From: Diplolepis rosae
Lineage: Eukaryota > Arthropoda > Insecta > Hymenoptera > Diplolepididae
NCBI GenBank assembly: GCA_030998225.1
Contig: JAPYXD010000555.1
Span: forward strand, 5,952,001-6,016,000
Direction of reading: 5' to 3'
Length of the DNA: 64,000 bases
Below the pieces are notes generated by a model. That model was not told the origin of the DNA. It was given only the letters and a program-made list of their open reading frames with translations, and searched no databases. This document shows positions 10,681 to 21,435 of this stretch, piece after piece (positions within the stretch are counted from its first letter, which is position 1; each line of letters opens with the position of its first letter). The position numbers and the translations under genes were made by a program.

Positions 10681-11149
10681 CTAGATAAAAGTAGCCATAC
10701 TTTCAGAAAGTTATGTTAACAAGTCATACAGTTATAAACTCTCCAATATACTTAAATGAGTGCCATATTCCAGCTACCTTCTTCTCATATTTTATAAATA
10801 ACCTTTTGTAAAAATACAATTGTTATAAACAAAAAACAATTTTCAGTTAATTTCTCAAAAATAATCGTGTCAAGGTTTTATGCTAGTTTACGTACTTAAA
10901 TCTATATTTTCTGTAACATTTATACATAAATAGATTCTGTCAAAAAAGTACCGGGAATTGATAATTCAAAAAGCCCGCTTAAATAGATTGTTAAAAATCT
11001 TTTTGACGCTAAGTTGGTACCTCTGTCCTCTATACTGACGTAGGGTTCGAGCGCGATCTGTCATTTAGTTTGTTCAGAGTCCTCGATGTTGTCAGTTTAT
11101 CTCAAGTGTGTTTCGCGATTTTTCCAATAGATAAGAATATCGAACAAAG

Positions 11150-12183
11150 AATTTGTCTCAAAAATTGCATTGCAAATGGAATTTTGTGGCTTACGGTGAA
11201 TCGACTTTATCAAAAACACGTGCATATGAGTGGTACAGTGCATTCAAAAGCGGTCGAGATTTGGTGGAAGATTTGCATCGCTCTGGTTGGCCATCAACGT
11301 CTTCAACTGAAGTTAACATCGCTAATGTGAAGAAAATGGTGACTGAAAATCGTCATTTAAGTTTAAGAGAGATAGCCGTTGAACTTTCTGTGTCTCACGA
11401 ATCAATGTGTACTATTTTAATCCTCCGTTACCAAACTTAAAAATTGTTACACGGTTACCAAACCCTAGAGGATTTCCCTCTGCGTGTTAGAACATCTGCA
11501 GTGTTGCCAAATGTTGCGACTACTTGGTTGAACATGTAACATCAAAATGTGGCAACACCGCACTCAAGAACTCAAGCTATTTCCATTGCACGAAAGCCAA
11601 ACTATGGAGAAATTCCCTCAGTATTCACGTCACCTTTGGTTTTGAAAAGTGATTATTGAATGAGTATTCTACTTGAACATTTTTTATTGCTACAAAAAGC
11701 GTCAGGAATAATTCGTGGAAAGGTATTCAAACGGACGAGACTGTGTGAAGCGTAAATTAGAAGGTATTTCGAAAAAACTGACCCCACTGAGGAAATCCCT
11801 CATATGTTTGGTAACGGAGGGTTAAACGATTGTTTGGGCATGAAACGCGTTGCTATTCGACTAGTTCCGAAAGACCATCTCACAGGGCTATCATTGTGAA
11901 CGAATTTCTTGCCAAACACTCAACAAATATCATCGAACAACCAGCGTATTCACCTGATATGGCTCCGGCCGAATTTTTTCTCTTTCCCAAATTCAAATTA
12001 CCACTTCGAAGCTCCCGTTTTTAGTCGATAGAAGACATAAAAGAGAATCCGCGGCGAAAATTCAAGTCGATTCCGGAAAATGCGTTTAAAAACTGTTTTG
12101 ATGATTGGATTATTCGTTGGCATAAGTGTGTTATTTCGGGAGGGGCCTACTTTGAAAGCGACAAAATAAATTTAGATGATTAA
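11150..12183 (+). pseudogene. Mariner transposase pseudogene
   Basis: N-terminal helix-turn-helix part visible as YGESTLSKTRAYEWYSAFK, GRDLVEDLHRSGWPSTSS and NRHLSLREIAVELSVSHES. After the insertion, LNDCLGMKRVAIRLVPKD continues in frame. The C-terminal part is SPDMAPAEFFLFPKFK, then WIIRWHKCVISGGAYFES. This is the mariner layout ending in the third catalytic Asp region. The segment between RLVPKD and AIIVNEFLAKHS, which should hold the first two catalytic Asp residues, is deleted, and a stop follows LRSSRF. It cannot encode an active enzyme. Confidence 0.85.
11421..11821. mobile_element. TTAA-flanked MITE nested in mariner
   Basis: Ends CCTCCGTTACCAAAC and GTTTGGTAACGGAGG are inverted and flanked by TTAA (11417-11420 and 11822-11825). 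Removing it with one TTAA restores the mariner reading frame across TILNDCLG, so this was a precise TTAA insertion after the mariner arrived. It contains no transposase. Confidence 0.85.
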
Positions 12184-12243
12184 TAAATAGTTTGTGTTTT
12201 ATTGACCCATTGCCGGTACTTTTTTGACAGAATGTATATTCTA

Positions 12244-12500
12244 GACCCAGAAAACAGTTTGTTTGAGTCAAAGAAACATTTCTGTGAGTCAAAGAAACAT
12301 TTCTTTGAGTAAAAGAAACATTTCTTTGATATACGGTCAAAGAACAAATTTCTTTGAATTGAAGAAAGTTTTGATGATTCAAAACAATGTTCATTAATGC
12401 AAACAAATCTATTTCTTTTAATGAAAGAAAATGTTTTCGAATTAACAAAACTTTCTTTACTTCAAAGACATTTTTTCTTTGACCGTATATCAAAGAAGCC
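12244..12500. mobile_element. MITE, AAAGAAA family, right end lost
   Basis: Begins ACCCAGAAAACAGTTTGTTT directly beside the mariner right end. It has repeated GTCAAAGAAACATTTCT units and ATACGGTCAAAG, but no closing CAGTG terminus. The 120-codon minus ORF through it is repeat translation. Confidence 0.65.
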
Positions 12501-13584
12501 TTTCAAAGTTCATGCTGCTAAGATTCAATTGTTAAGGTAAATGCCGCAGTATAATTTGTATCTTAGTTGCAGTAATCGGCACACAAATAATCTTTTATTT
12601 TATTGGATTATCATTGATTTTGACAATTTTTTATAATCCATGTTACTAAAGTCGTACTATCGATTGTTATAAAATACTTCAATTAAAATTGTTTTTCAGT
12701 ACTTTCCGAAATTTCAAGAGTAAAATGATGACCACTGGATCATTTACATTACTTTTAAAAACTTTCATGTGTTTATGTAAGGTTTCGGTATAATTTTATA
12801 CAAATGTGTTTTAATTTTTTTAGTCTTGGTACATTACTAAAGTTTACACCAAAATAAAGCTCATATATGTGATATTTAAGCTAGTTTTTTAATATATTAA
12901 AAATAAAAATCACTGTGGACTCCGATCAGAATCGAAACATTTGAGGGGAAAAAGTGAAACTCCGAGTTACATTACTTCTGGACCCTAAAGCCAAATTATT
13001 ATAAAAAGCGACCGCTATTAGACTAATAATTATAATGAGCATACTACTTGAAGTTGTAAATATTAAGAATTTATTCCGATCTCAAGTATAAAATATTGTT
13101 GAGGTTACTATCTGTATTATATTTGGTACAATACAGATGGTATTCCCTACAATGTTTACGCACTTGTTACTATATCACTGTATTATCCATTGCAATACAG
13201 ATGGTTATCATCTCAGACTAATACTTCAAATTTTATACTGCGAAGAAAGAATTGCAAAATTGAGAATTCAAAACAGTTTAAAGGATCTTCATGAAAAGTA
13301 AGAAACTCCCCGTGATACTAATTCCAGCACTTATTCAACATTCTTGAAATCTGACCAAATGTTAGCATGTTTGAGAAAATCTTTACCTCAACAATTTTCT
13401 TTTTCCCCGTTTGCTATAAATACTTTAAATTGCTAAAAGCTGGTTTACTGCTCTGAGAAAAACTAGCGAAACCATTTCTGTCGAGATTGGAAGCTACAAC
13501 AGGATTGTTAAGTTACATGTTGGTCGTAAAAAGTTTGCGTAAAATGCGAATTGAAAACTGAGACCAAACTGGATCTGTTTGACA
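12501..13584. other. AT-rich intron DNA with one decayed hammerhead-like site
   Basis: No gene. Contains GACTCCGATCAGAATCGAAAC near 12916 and GGACCCTAAAGCCAA near 12972, the paired landmarks also seen near 46280 and 61420. This is therefore a degraded end of the same retroelement family. An imperfect repeat ATACAGATGGT occurs twice near 13133 and 13195. Confidence 0.45.
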
Positions 13585-13665
13585 CTGACATAAAATTGCG
13601 GCGACGGCGTGAGAGCGGATTCGAACCGGTGATATCAGCTTCCTTGGTTAGGCACCACGCGATAA
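13585..13665 (-). repeat. tRNA-like SINE candidate
   Basis: The minus strand has GGTTCGAATCC (B box) about 30 bases after GTGGTGCCTAACCAAGG, a loose A-box match. The spacing suits a tRNA-derived promoter, but a cloverleaf is not clear, so this is at best a tRNA-like fragment. Confidence 0.35.
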
Positions 13666-14486
13666 AGATAACAAACAGCTTTGGTTGTTCTCGGGCGTAA
13701 ATGGATGGTCCTCTGCTTTCCGCAAAATGCGTAGGCGACGGTTAACACTCCCAAACGACACTATGCTATCTACTTTTCTACGCTCTTATGCAGTAAACCA
13801 TCGACCGCTAACTTGAATTACTCCTGCCACTGTATAAGGCAACATAAGCCAACTATAAGGCTGCCGTTTTATACAATGTTTCTTTTCATAAATCTTAAAA
13901 CACCTCGACGCTCGTTAAATTCAAGAGTCTTAGAATATTCGAATTATCTTCCACGTGCTCAATTTTCGATTCATACCATCTTCTACACTGGAAGACTTTT
14001 GTTGGACTACATGATAAAAATGAATAAAAATTTTGGTATAATATTGGTTTAAAATGAGGAAAGCCGAAGTTTTATTACACTTATACATATCGTGGCATCA
14101 ATATTTAATTTAATCATAACAGTCTTCAAAACATATAGAAGACAAATTATTATTTCAAATACTAAATATTATGAATCACCATTAGAAAAGTTAAGAGTAC
14201 GATAAAATGATTACTAAATTGTCTAAAAATAATTATAATAAGTTATGCAATGAATATTACGACTTGGAAAGCATATTTGAGAAATTCATATCATGAATAT
14301 GAAATTGCTAGAAACCTGGCGACGCGCAGCAAAAATCGAAACATTCATTCTCTGTTTTTCATATAATTTGTTTCAGAATGTCGTTCGAGTGCTTCCGTCG
14401 TTTTCCGATTACCTTCGTAGACTCGATCCAAGTCTGTCCAACTCAGTAGTAGCTTATAAGCAAAATTTATTTCGGAATAGGGTAAG

Positions 14487-14572
14487 CGAGAATAGCCGAG
14501 AGGTTTGAGGCGTTAGGAATGTGTTTAGTTATGTAGATATAGTTAGGTTAGAGGGTTCGAATCCAAAAGCAA
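14487..14572 (+). repeat. tRNA(Ser/Leu)-like segment inside the TIR element
   Basis: TAGCCGAGAGGTTTGAGGC resembles the A box and D-arm of a class II tRNA, and GGGTTCGAATCC is a perfect B box about 50 bases on. The long spacing fits Ser/Leu-type tRNAs or a SINE derived from one. The equivalent segments in the other copies are at 45410-45485 (plus) and about 9150-9235 (minus), so it travels with the element. Confidence 0.55.
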
Positions 14573-14655
14573 TTACGAAATTTTTAATTCTAGCGTGCGA
14601 TTACAAATAATGTATCATTGTGTAACTCAAATATCTGAACATAAATAAGGTAATA

Positions 14656-14873
14656 CAGTCGGGACTCGTTTATAGAGACGCGGTAGAGGCTCCCACCTAA
14701 TGGGGCTCGTTTGATGGGAAACGTTTGATTAGTCCGTCAAGTTAACCAAGGTCACCACTGTGTCATCGCAGTTGTTTGACGCGTCGCGTGGGTTTTCATT
14801 AGAGGGGGTAAGGAGAACGATCAAGCGTCTCAATAGACGAGTCTTTAATATCCCGATAAACGAGTCCCGACTG
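14656..14873. mobile_element. Pogo-like MITE nested in the TIR element
   Basis: TIRs CAGTCGGGACTCGTTTAT and ATAAACGAGTCCCGACTG; the left side is flanked by TA and the right by CA (one change). TIRs starting CAG with TA targets are usual for pogo/Tigger relatives. The related copies at 8890-9440 and 44891-46007 lack it. Confidence 0.75.
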
Positions 14874-15764
14874 CATTACAATAATATTTGTGTCTATGTT
14901 TCCACTGAAGCTCTTCCCGCTTCTCAGCACCGAATCCCCTCTTTCTTTTATTCGTTTTACACGTGTTAGAAAACTTTAATATAGTCGATTTCAAAATCTC
15001 GTAAGCTTTATAACAGTTAGTAGGACATATATTCCAATTATTCAAACGAAAATATTAACGTTGCGACTTGAAAACCACTATATTAATTTCTGATACGTAA
15101 ACCCTGTTTGCCTCATTTTGGAACGATATTATACTAAAATATAATTTATTTTTATGATTTACTCTAACGGAAAGTCTCTCAGTGTAAGATTCTGAAATTA
15201 ACTTTGACTTGAGTTTTTCGAAAAACACTAATAAAGTATGGAGAGGAAAATGTTTAACGAACAATGTCTAGAGGTTCTCAAGAAATTTGGAGAATCCTCT
15301 TTAGTTTGTGGCTTTTGAGAAGTAAACCACGTGCGGCTTTGAAGCCAGTGTGCTAATGTAACAAGGTAACCAGAGTAAATACCGAGGGTAACCAACACCG
15401 TTAATCGATCTCTTCTGCGGTTTGAACGACTTTCGGTTTACTCTTGCGGCATTTAGTGCTGTGGTAAAACGTGATCTTGTCTTTATACAAACATGCACCC
15501 GTTTTCAGGGACGTTTGGAGCAAACAACAACCTTTACAAGTTCCTCTTTCTCATCTATATACTACTATTGACTATTCTCGACGTACTTGTAACATAGAAG
15601 CATATACCATTCACCTTCCTAGAATTTGATCAACCTATTAGCAACTCAAAATAGTAAAATCAAGCTTATTTACAGAAGTTTATAATAGAAAAATATATCA
15701 CTTAAAATGAGACTAATCATTATACATCACTATCTTCCTAAACAATTTTGTGTTTTATAATCTA

Positions 15765-16708
15765 CACTGAAAAAAAAAATTTAGACATCACAACAAAAGC
15801 GTTTTGTTGAGCAGTTTTTGTTGCCATTGCAAAATTTTGGTTGTTATCACAAAATTATTTTTTTGGGCCAACAAAATATTGTGTTTTTGACATAAAATTA
15901 TTTTTTTGAGTATTGTTTTGTTGGCCTAAACAAAGTTTTGTTGAGCCAACAAAACTTTTTAGTTAGACTTTAGTTAGACTAATTAGATACGCGATCACGC
16001 ATGCGTGTTCACTTATTGTTAGCCGGAGACGCGAGCACGTTTATGTCTAATATGACGGATGCTGCTGTTGTTCTCTATGCTGGATTGAAATATATTTTCG
16101 TTAGTCGATTGTATGTGATATGTTTAATTCAAATAATATGACAGACAAGGAAACAAAACGACTTCTAGAGGAGTGGGGTTTAAGGTGCCTCATTGACACC
16201 TTCAAACGTAACTATTAAGTATAGTCAAAATGTTAACCTAGATATATTCATCGTTATACATTTTATTATTTTAAAATACTTTTTATACGTCTTAAATTAA
16301 ATTGTTAAATATATTAAGACTTAACTTTTTGCTTTTTAGAGCAAGGTATAGATAAAGAAGCATTTGAGGCTCTCATGCCCAACAATTCCTTCCTCGCAAA
16401 ACTTTTAGAAAATGAAGTGCTTGGAAATCAAATGAAATTTGAAACAAAGCTGGGAAATTATATTATTTCAAAAGAGCAAAAGTATTTTGTTAGGACAGCA
16501 AGACTATTTTGCCAGGCTAAACAACGAATTTCGTTTAGCCAACAAATGATTTATTGGGCTGATGAAAAAATTTCTTTGCCTCAACAAAAGGATTTTGTTA
16601 GACTAACAAAGAGACCCAACAAAACAGTTTTGTTGCACAAATAACAACAAAATTATTTTGTTGCGGCAACAAAATTTTGGTTGGTCAAGCAAAATCGTTT
16701 TCTCAGTG
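15765..16708. mobile_element. TIR element carrying a captured gene fragment
   Basis: CACTGAAAAAAAAAATTTAG after TA (15763-15764), and ...AAAATCGTTTTCTCAGTG before TA (16709-16710). The arms are rich in CAACAAAA/TTTTGTTG units. The roughly 650-base middle is not repetitive and holds a GC-richer 5' segment, an exon, an intron with good borders and a second exon. It looks like a non-autonomous DNA transposon that picked up the 5' end of a host gene. Confidence 0.75.
16138..16460 (+). pseudogene. Captured 5' gene fragment, SAM-like coding, with intron
   Basis: ATG at 16138 opens MTDKETKRLLEEWGLRCLID, then TFK. The donor GTAACT lies at 16208 and a pyrimidine-rich acceptor CTTTTTAG ends at 16339. 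Splicing out the 132-base intron keeps the frame (QQGIDKEAFEALMPNN, then LLENEVLGNQMKFETKL). The LLEEWGL...F...GID-EA-EAL pattern resembles SAM-like domains of uncharacterised insect proteins; I recognise the style, not a named gene. The frame then runs into the transposon arm, so the gene's 3' part is missing. Whether it is transcribed is unknown. Confidence 0.55.
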
Positions 16709-16814
16709 TATAGGAAATAGAAGCCTAAAGATGTAATAAATAACGAAAACTACAGAGTTAATGATGAGTTTAAAACAACTTTTCAAATTTTGTTAATTTT
16801 CCCTTCTTCTTATA

Positions 16815-17837
16815 TTGGGTTGTCCTAGAAGTAATTACCGATTTCACACATAGATGTCTTTGACCATCTTTTTGAATCGCTTCTTTCAATGTCATGATTT
16901 TTTCCTTCTGGTATTTGTTAGCTATCACTCTTAGCTTGCTTTGCAAACAAATTTCGCGTAATTTCGTTTACAGTTGTTAGTTTGGCATCAATTTTATGAT
17001 GGAGTGTAAAAACGAGCATTTTCGTCTTATTTTACTTTTTTATTTCCGTAAAGGAAAGAACGCAGCACAGGTTGCTGAAAATTTACGTGATGTGTATGGT
17101 GAAGAAGCCTTAAAAGACAGACAGTGTCGAAATTAATTTGATAAATTCCGTTCTGGGGATTTTTTACTCAAAGATGAGCAACTTTCAGGTCGGTCAAATG
17201 AAGTTGATGATGACCAAATCAAAGCCATAATCGAATCGGATCATCATGTAACTATGCGAGGGATTGAAGGAATGTTAAAAATTCCAAAATCAACAATCGA
17301 CTGTCATATACAATGTCTTGGACTCGTTAAAAAACTTGATTTTTAGATTCCACATGAATTGGAAGAAATTCATTTAAGAAAACGCATCAACGCTTGTGAT
17401 TTGCATCTTAAACGCAATGAATTCGATTCTTGTTTGAAAAGATTATATAAAATTATATAAAAAAGATTATGCTGTCTGTTTGGTAGGACTGGAGAGCTGT
17501 GGTATTTTTTTGAGCTGCTTCCAAGGAATCAAACGATTAATTCGGATCTCTACTGTCATCAGCTGAACAAATTGAACGCAGCGGTCAAACGAAAAATGGC
17601 CAGAATTGTTGAATCGTAAAGGTGTAATTTTTCATCATGACAATGCACTTGGTTTAGTTCTTTACCGGTAAGGGCTAGAAGTTCTATGAGCGTGGAATCA
17701 TGAAGTTACCAGAAAGATGGCAAAAGGTCATTGAACAAAATGGAAAATATATCATTGATGAAAGTTCATTCCTTGTATTTGAAAAAATGTATTAAATTTG
17801 TATGAAAAATTCGGCAATTACTTCTAGGACAACCCAA
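16815..17837 (+). mobile_element. Mariner element with decayed transposase
   Basis: TIRs TTGGGTTGTCCTAGAAGTAA and its complement, flanked by TA. About 1.0 kb, shorter than the usual 1.3 kb of mariners, so it carries deletions. Same family as 27089-28045. Confidence 0.85.
16997..17800 (+). pseudogene. Mariner transposase pseudogene
   Basis: Reads MMECKNEHFRLILLFYFRK, then VYGEEALKDRQCRN, stop, FDKFRSGD. Next come TMRGIEGMLKIPKSTIDCHI, GLVKKLDF, stop, and IPHELEEIHLRKRINACDLH: the paired helix-turn-helix and linker of mariner transposases. Later a frameshifted NRKGVIFHHDNA shows the second catalytic Asp. Several stops and a lost stretch before the third Asp make it non-functional. Confidence 0.82.
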
Positions 17838-19960
17838 TATTATAAACTTTTCTTAATTACTGTTGTACTAAATCTAAAACTCTTTGCTTTATCTGTTTCG
17901 GATGATCCTTCATGAAGAAATCATCTAAGCGAGCGACCTACCTACCTTTCGAAGAGTTGTGTTTGCTTGGCAGTTTTGTATACAAAAACTGAGTAAACAA
18001 TAAAAAAACATTTTCATGTATTGTATTTTAAAAATTTATTTAATGAGCCCAACACACACGGAGAAAAATAGATAGTAAACCGCAATATTTTTATATTAGC
18101 AGATAATATATTTGCGATTTAACTATGGGACAGTCATCTAAATATTGAAACAGAGTATTTGTAGATATAAAAAAAAAATATGTCTTTTCGCAATATCTAT
18201 AATATTAAACTAAAGAACCCAATAAGTTAATTTGAAATATCTCAGATGTTAAACTGAAATACATTAGATATCATTTCATAGTATTTGAAATATTAAACTG
18301 TAATATCTTAGATAATTAAAGCCAATATTTATGTCATTGAATGCAATTGTCTAATAATTATGTAAAAATACTGGTTGAAAAATTGAAAGAAAACAATGAA
18401 ATGAAGAAAATATAACATGATATAAATAATCATTGATTAAGGAATTCAAAATTTTCTTATAATCTCCTTTTTTCCTCGAATTCCTCGATCTAAGAGTTTT
18501 CGCAAGTCCATATTTGGTAGATTATTCTCAAAGTCAAGGCAACCTGTTGATAAACGGAGATTATAAACACGTTCAACATAATTGTAAACATTTGGAATCT
18601 ATTGTGAATTCCAGTAAGCAATTTCCGATTCGATGTTGAATTTAAAAACGGCTACATAGAGAACGTATTTTTCAGAGGTTAGGAAATACATTTCAAAGAT
18701 TGAAGGTATAAAAATGACATACTTATATAGATAGATACTTATTGATTTCATTACTGGTAATATGAAATTTTTCAAAAATGACACTTCAAAACTTCATATA
18801 GACACAACATTATTAATTCAGTGTCAAAACCAAAAACCACGCGACTGGCAAAACTATGGGCGAGCGCGATAGACAAATTATATGAAATTCAAAGACTATG
18901 ATCACGTGACTTTTCCTCAGACACGTGCACGCTACTGTTTATAACATCTTAGATATTAAAGTTTAATATCTAATATTGTAAATTTTGAATATAAACTTGT
19001 TATTGCTCATTAATATCTTGTATATTTAATAGAATATATTAGATATTATGTAGTATAATCTAGATGATATGAGGTAATATCCAACATTGTAGTAACAAAA
19101 ATTTTAAAAATAGCCTTTTTTGGGGGGGCTTAGAGTGGTATGATCCCTTAAGTTTCCCCTTCTATTTGAAAAATCTCAGAAAAAAGTTAAACAACCCTGC
19201 AGAAAATAATTAAAAACGTCTATTGAAACGCAAATTTTGAAACTTGTCAAAAATAATCTTTAAAAAAATTTTTCTCCTCTGTAAACAAATACCAACCTCA
19301 GTTAGTGTGGCGACTCTTTTTTTCCATCAAATAACATATGATGACCGTTGGTCATCGATTTTTCTTTCCCTTGTTCAGGAGCAATTAGGCGCAAAATGCG
19401 TAAGCGCGGTTGAGCACGATTTAATTATAGTTGAAGCCTTCGAGGCGCTGCTTGAAGACAAGCTGGGATACCTAGATAGGTGGGCACGTATGGCGCCTGT
19501 CTTGGACCCGCAAAGAAAAAAATAAAAATGAGAAGATAGACACTATTGACCCGCGGTGGTTCCCACCGGCAAAATCATGGGATGCTGTGTTCAAGAGGAG
19601 GGCGTGGAGGACGTTCGAACATTAAAGAAGTATAAATTTTGAGAATCACGCTATGTCCCAAGGCCAACGAGCCTCCTGCTAAACACCTTTGAGAAGTCCT
19701 GGGACTATTAGTACCGTTGGATCATCGATGAATGGACATGAGTGTTCTTGGAACCAAATTCATTTTTTTTCTATGAGACTCAAATACGAGACAATACTGA
19801 TCGATGCTAATCACTGTGACTAAGACAAGATAATAGAAGAGTGTCAGCGGATACAAAATTGAAACAGGTTGTTCCTTTATTTATTAGTTCATATTTTCGT
19901 AATTAATTTTGATTCAGAAATATGACGTTTGCGAGAGAAAATCTATTTATAAGAAGTACA
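17838..19960. other. AT-rich intron DNA with MITE debris
   Basis: CACGGAGAAAAATAGATAG at 18057 is a left terminus of the CACGGAGAAA family. AATATCTAGATATT-like repeats continue in patches to about 19090, but no closing terminus is found. A G run lies near 19122. The remainder has no supported gene. Confidence 0.45.
19370..19640 (+). pseudogene. Unidentified coding-like remnant
   Basis: After a possible TTGTTCAG acceptor, the frame reads EQLGAKCVSAVEHDLIIVEA and LLEDKLGYLDRWARMAPVLD before a stop. The composition is more protein-like than the surroundings, with similar GC-rich DNA continuing to about 19760. It could be the end of a retrotransposon polyprotein or a gene scrap. I do not recognise the family. 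Confidence 0.25.
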
Positions 19961-20560
19961 TATCACTCAGAATAAATAATTGATTGAATCAATGAAAATT
20001 ATTTATTTAACAGACTTTCTATGATTTAAAAAAATGATTTATTTGGCCCAAAGATATTTTGTTTGAATTAAACAAATGTTATTAAATTTAAATAAACCTT
20101 TTGTTTGAATCAAAAAAAGCCTTTCAAATAAATTATTATCTTTCTTTCAATTAAGAGAAGAGGAATTATCTTTCGACAATATTACAGAGCAGAACAAATT
20201 ATAAAATTCTAAAACACACCCAAAACAAGATATGGTTAAATTAACAAAATTGTTGTTTCTTCAAACATAGTATTTTGTTATTATATAGACACCAAAATTT
20301 GTATAACCAAACTTGGTTGATCCAACCAAATATTCTAGTTGCTGTTAGTAAATTTATTAGATCAAACTAAAAACTTTTGTCAAGTCAATAATAAAATGAA
20401 TAACTTTTTTTTCAATTACACTAAAATGTTACAATACTGCTATTTTTATTGGTTCGGTAAAAAAATTTCTTATAATTTCAGTGATATTAATTTGATTGAT
20501 AATGGGGTCGTGACGTTTAGGTTATCTTGTATTTAGTTCAACCACATTAGGATTTTAGCA
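19960..20560. repeat. MITE debris (TTTGATTGA and CAACAAAA families)
   Basis: CTCAGAATAAATAATTGATTG and ATTTATTTGGCCCAAAGAT resemble the element at 26685-26966. From about 20230, ACAAAATTGTTG and CCAACCAAATATTCTAGTT match 39640-39900. No complete TIR pair is found. Confidence 0.5.
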
Positions 20561-21229
20561 GATGAAAAATAATCCACATCCCATGATAATAATCACAATC
20601 TTTACTTAAAAAAGAAAAAAAATTGCCTGCTGAATGGAATGGAAATTTTCTAATGATATCTTAAAAGTCTAATTCACTATCTCGATAATTTAATCTTTCA
20701 TAATTCTTCAATAATTAAATGCTGTATGTTCTACTGTTTATATCTTACACAATTAAATGCATTATCAATTAAAATAAATTTACACATGCATAGGTCATTT
20801 CTTCAGCTACAGTCCTGATGGTGACAATGAATATTAACAAACTTGTTTGATGTTTCACAATTTTATTGCTACTCTTTTTAATCAGAAACTGCCCATAAAG
20901 TACTGCGGCCCGAACAGTTACCTTCTCTTCCGATAATATTTCTATTCAGTTTAATGCTTTATGCGCATGTGCATGAAAAATCGTAAATCGAGTCCCATCA
21001 CATTTAATAATTATTATTCTAATTTGAGATGGTAAAGCCTAATTAATAATATTAATTGGGATGGCCTTTCTGATAGTTTCTGTAAAAATATCTTTTCGGG
21101 AGTAAAGAATTTTTTTAATTTCTAAAATAATATTTATTTATGGTCAACGTTGCGACTGAAGCTTCAGTCCTTATCAAGACTAAAAAATATAATAAACCAT
21201 GTAAAGGATTGTTACCTTTAAACATCATC
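20561..21229. other. AT-rich intron DNA, nothing assigned
   Basis: No convincing ORF, repeat end or RNA. I see nothing to annotate. Confidence 0.4.
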
Positions 21230-21435
21230 CACTGAGAAAACAGTTTCTTTGAATCAAAGAAACATTTCTTTGATATAGAGTCAAAGAAAAATATTTTTTT
21301 AGTTAAAGAAAGTTTTGTAAATTCTAAGAAATTTTCTTAAATCTCAAGAAATAGATTTGTTTAGATTAACGAAAATTTTTTTGAATCAACAAAACTTTCT
21401 TCAATTCAAACAAATTTTTTCTTTTACCGTATTTA
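21230..21435. mobile_element. MITE, AAAGAAA family, truncated
   Basis: CACTGAGAAAACAGTTTCTT start and the TCAAAGAAACATTTCTTTGA body match 9625-9872. The right terminus is missing after TTTTACCGTATTT. Confidence 0.7.

Larger units (their letters stand above)
10933..12234 (+). mobile_element. Mariner element, dead, interrupted by a TTAA MITE
   Basis: TIRs ATTCTGTCAAAAAAGTACCG and its complement lie between TA dinucleotides at 10931-10932 and 12235-12236. The transposase remnants are disabled by internal deletion, frameshift, stops and a 401-base insertion at 11421-11821. Confidence 0.85.
13986..15184 (+). mobile_element. TIR element with tRNA-like core
   Basis: Starts CACTGGAAGACTTTTGTTGG after TA (13984-13985). 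It ends TCTAACGGAAAGTCTCTCAG plus TG before TA (15185-15186). It is collinear with 44891-46007. The interior includes a tRNA-like promoter (about 14487-14570) and a nested 218-base MITE (14656-14873) absent from the other two copies. No transposase is visible, so it is non-autonomous. Confidence 0.8.

Noticed and set aside
8890..15045. ORFs starting MNMNLLETWRR / MNMKLLETWRR as a conserved gene family
   Set aside because: They lie in copies of one TIR element; similarity reflects repeated DNA, and one runs on the opposite strand of the window.
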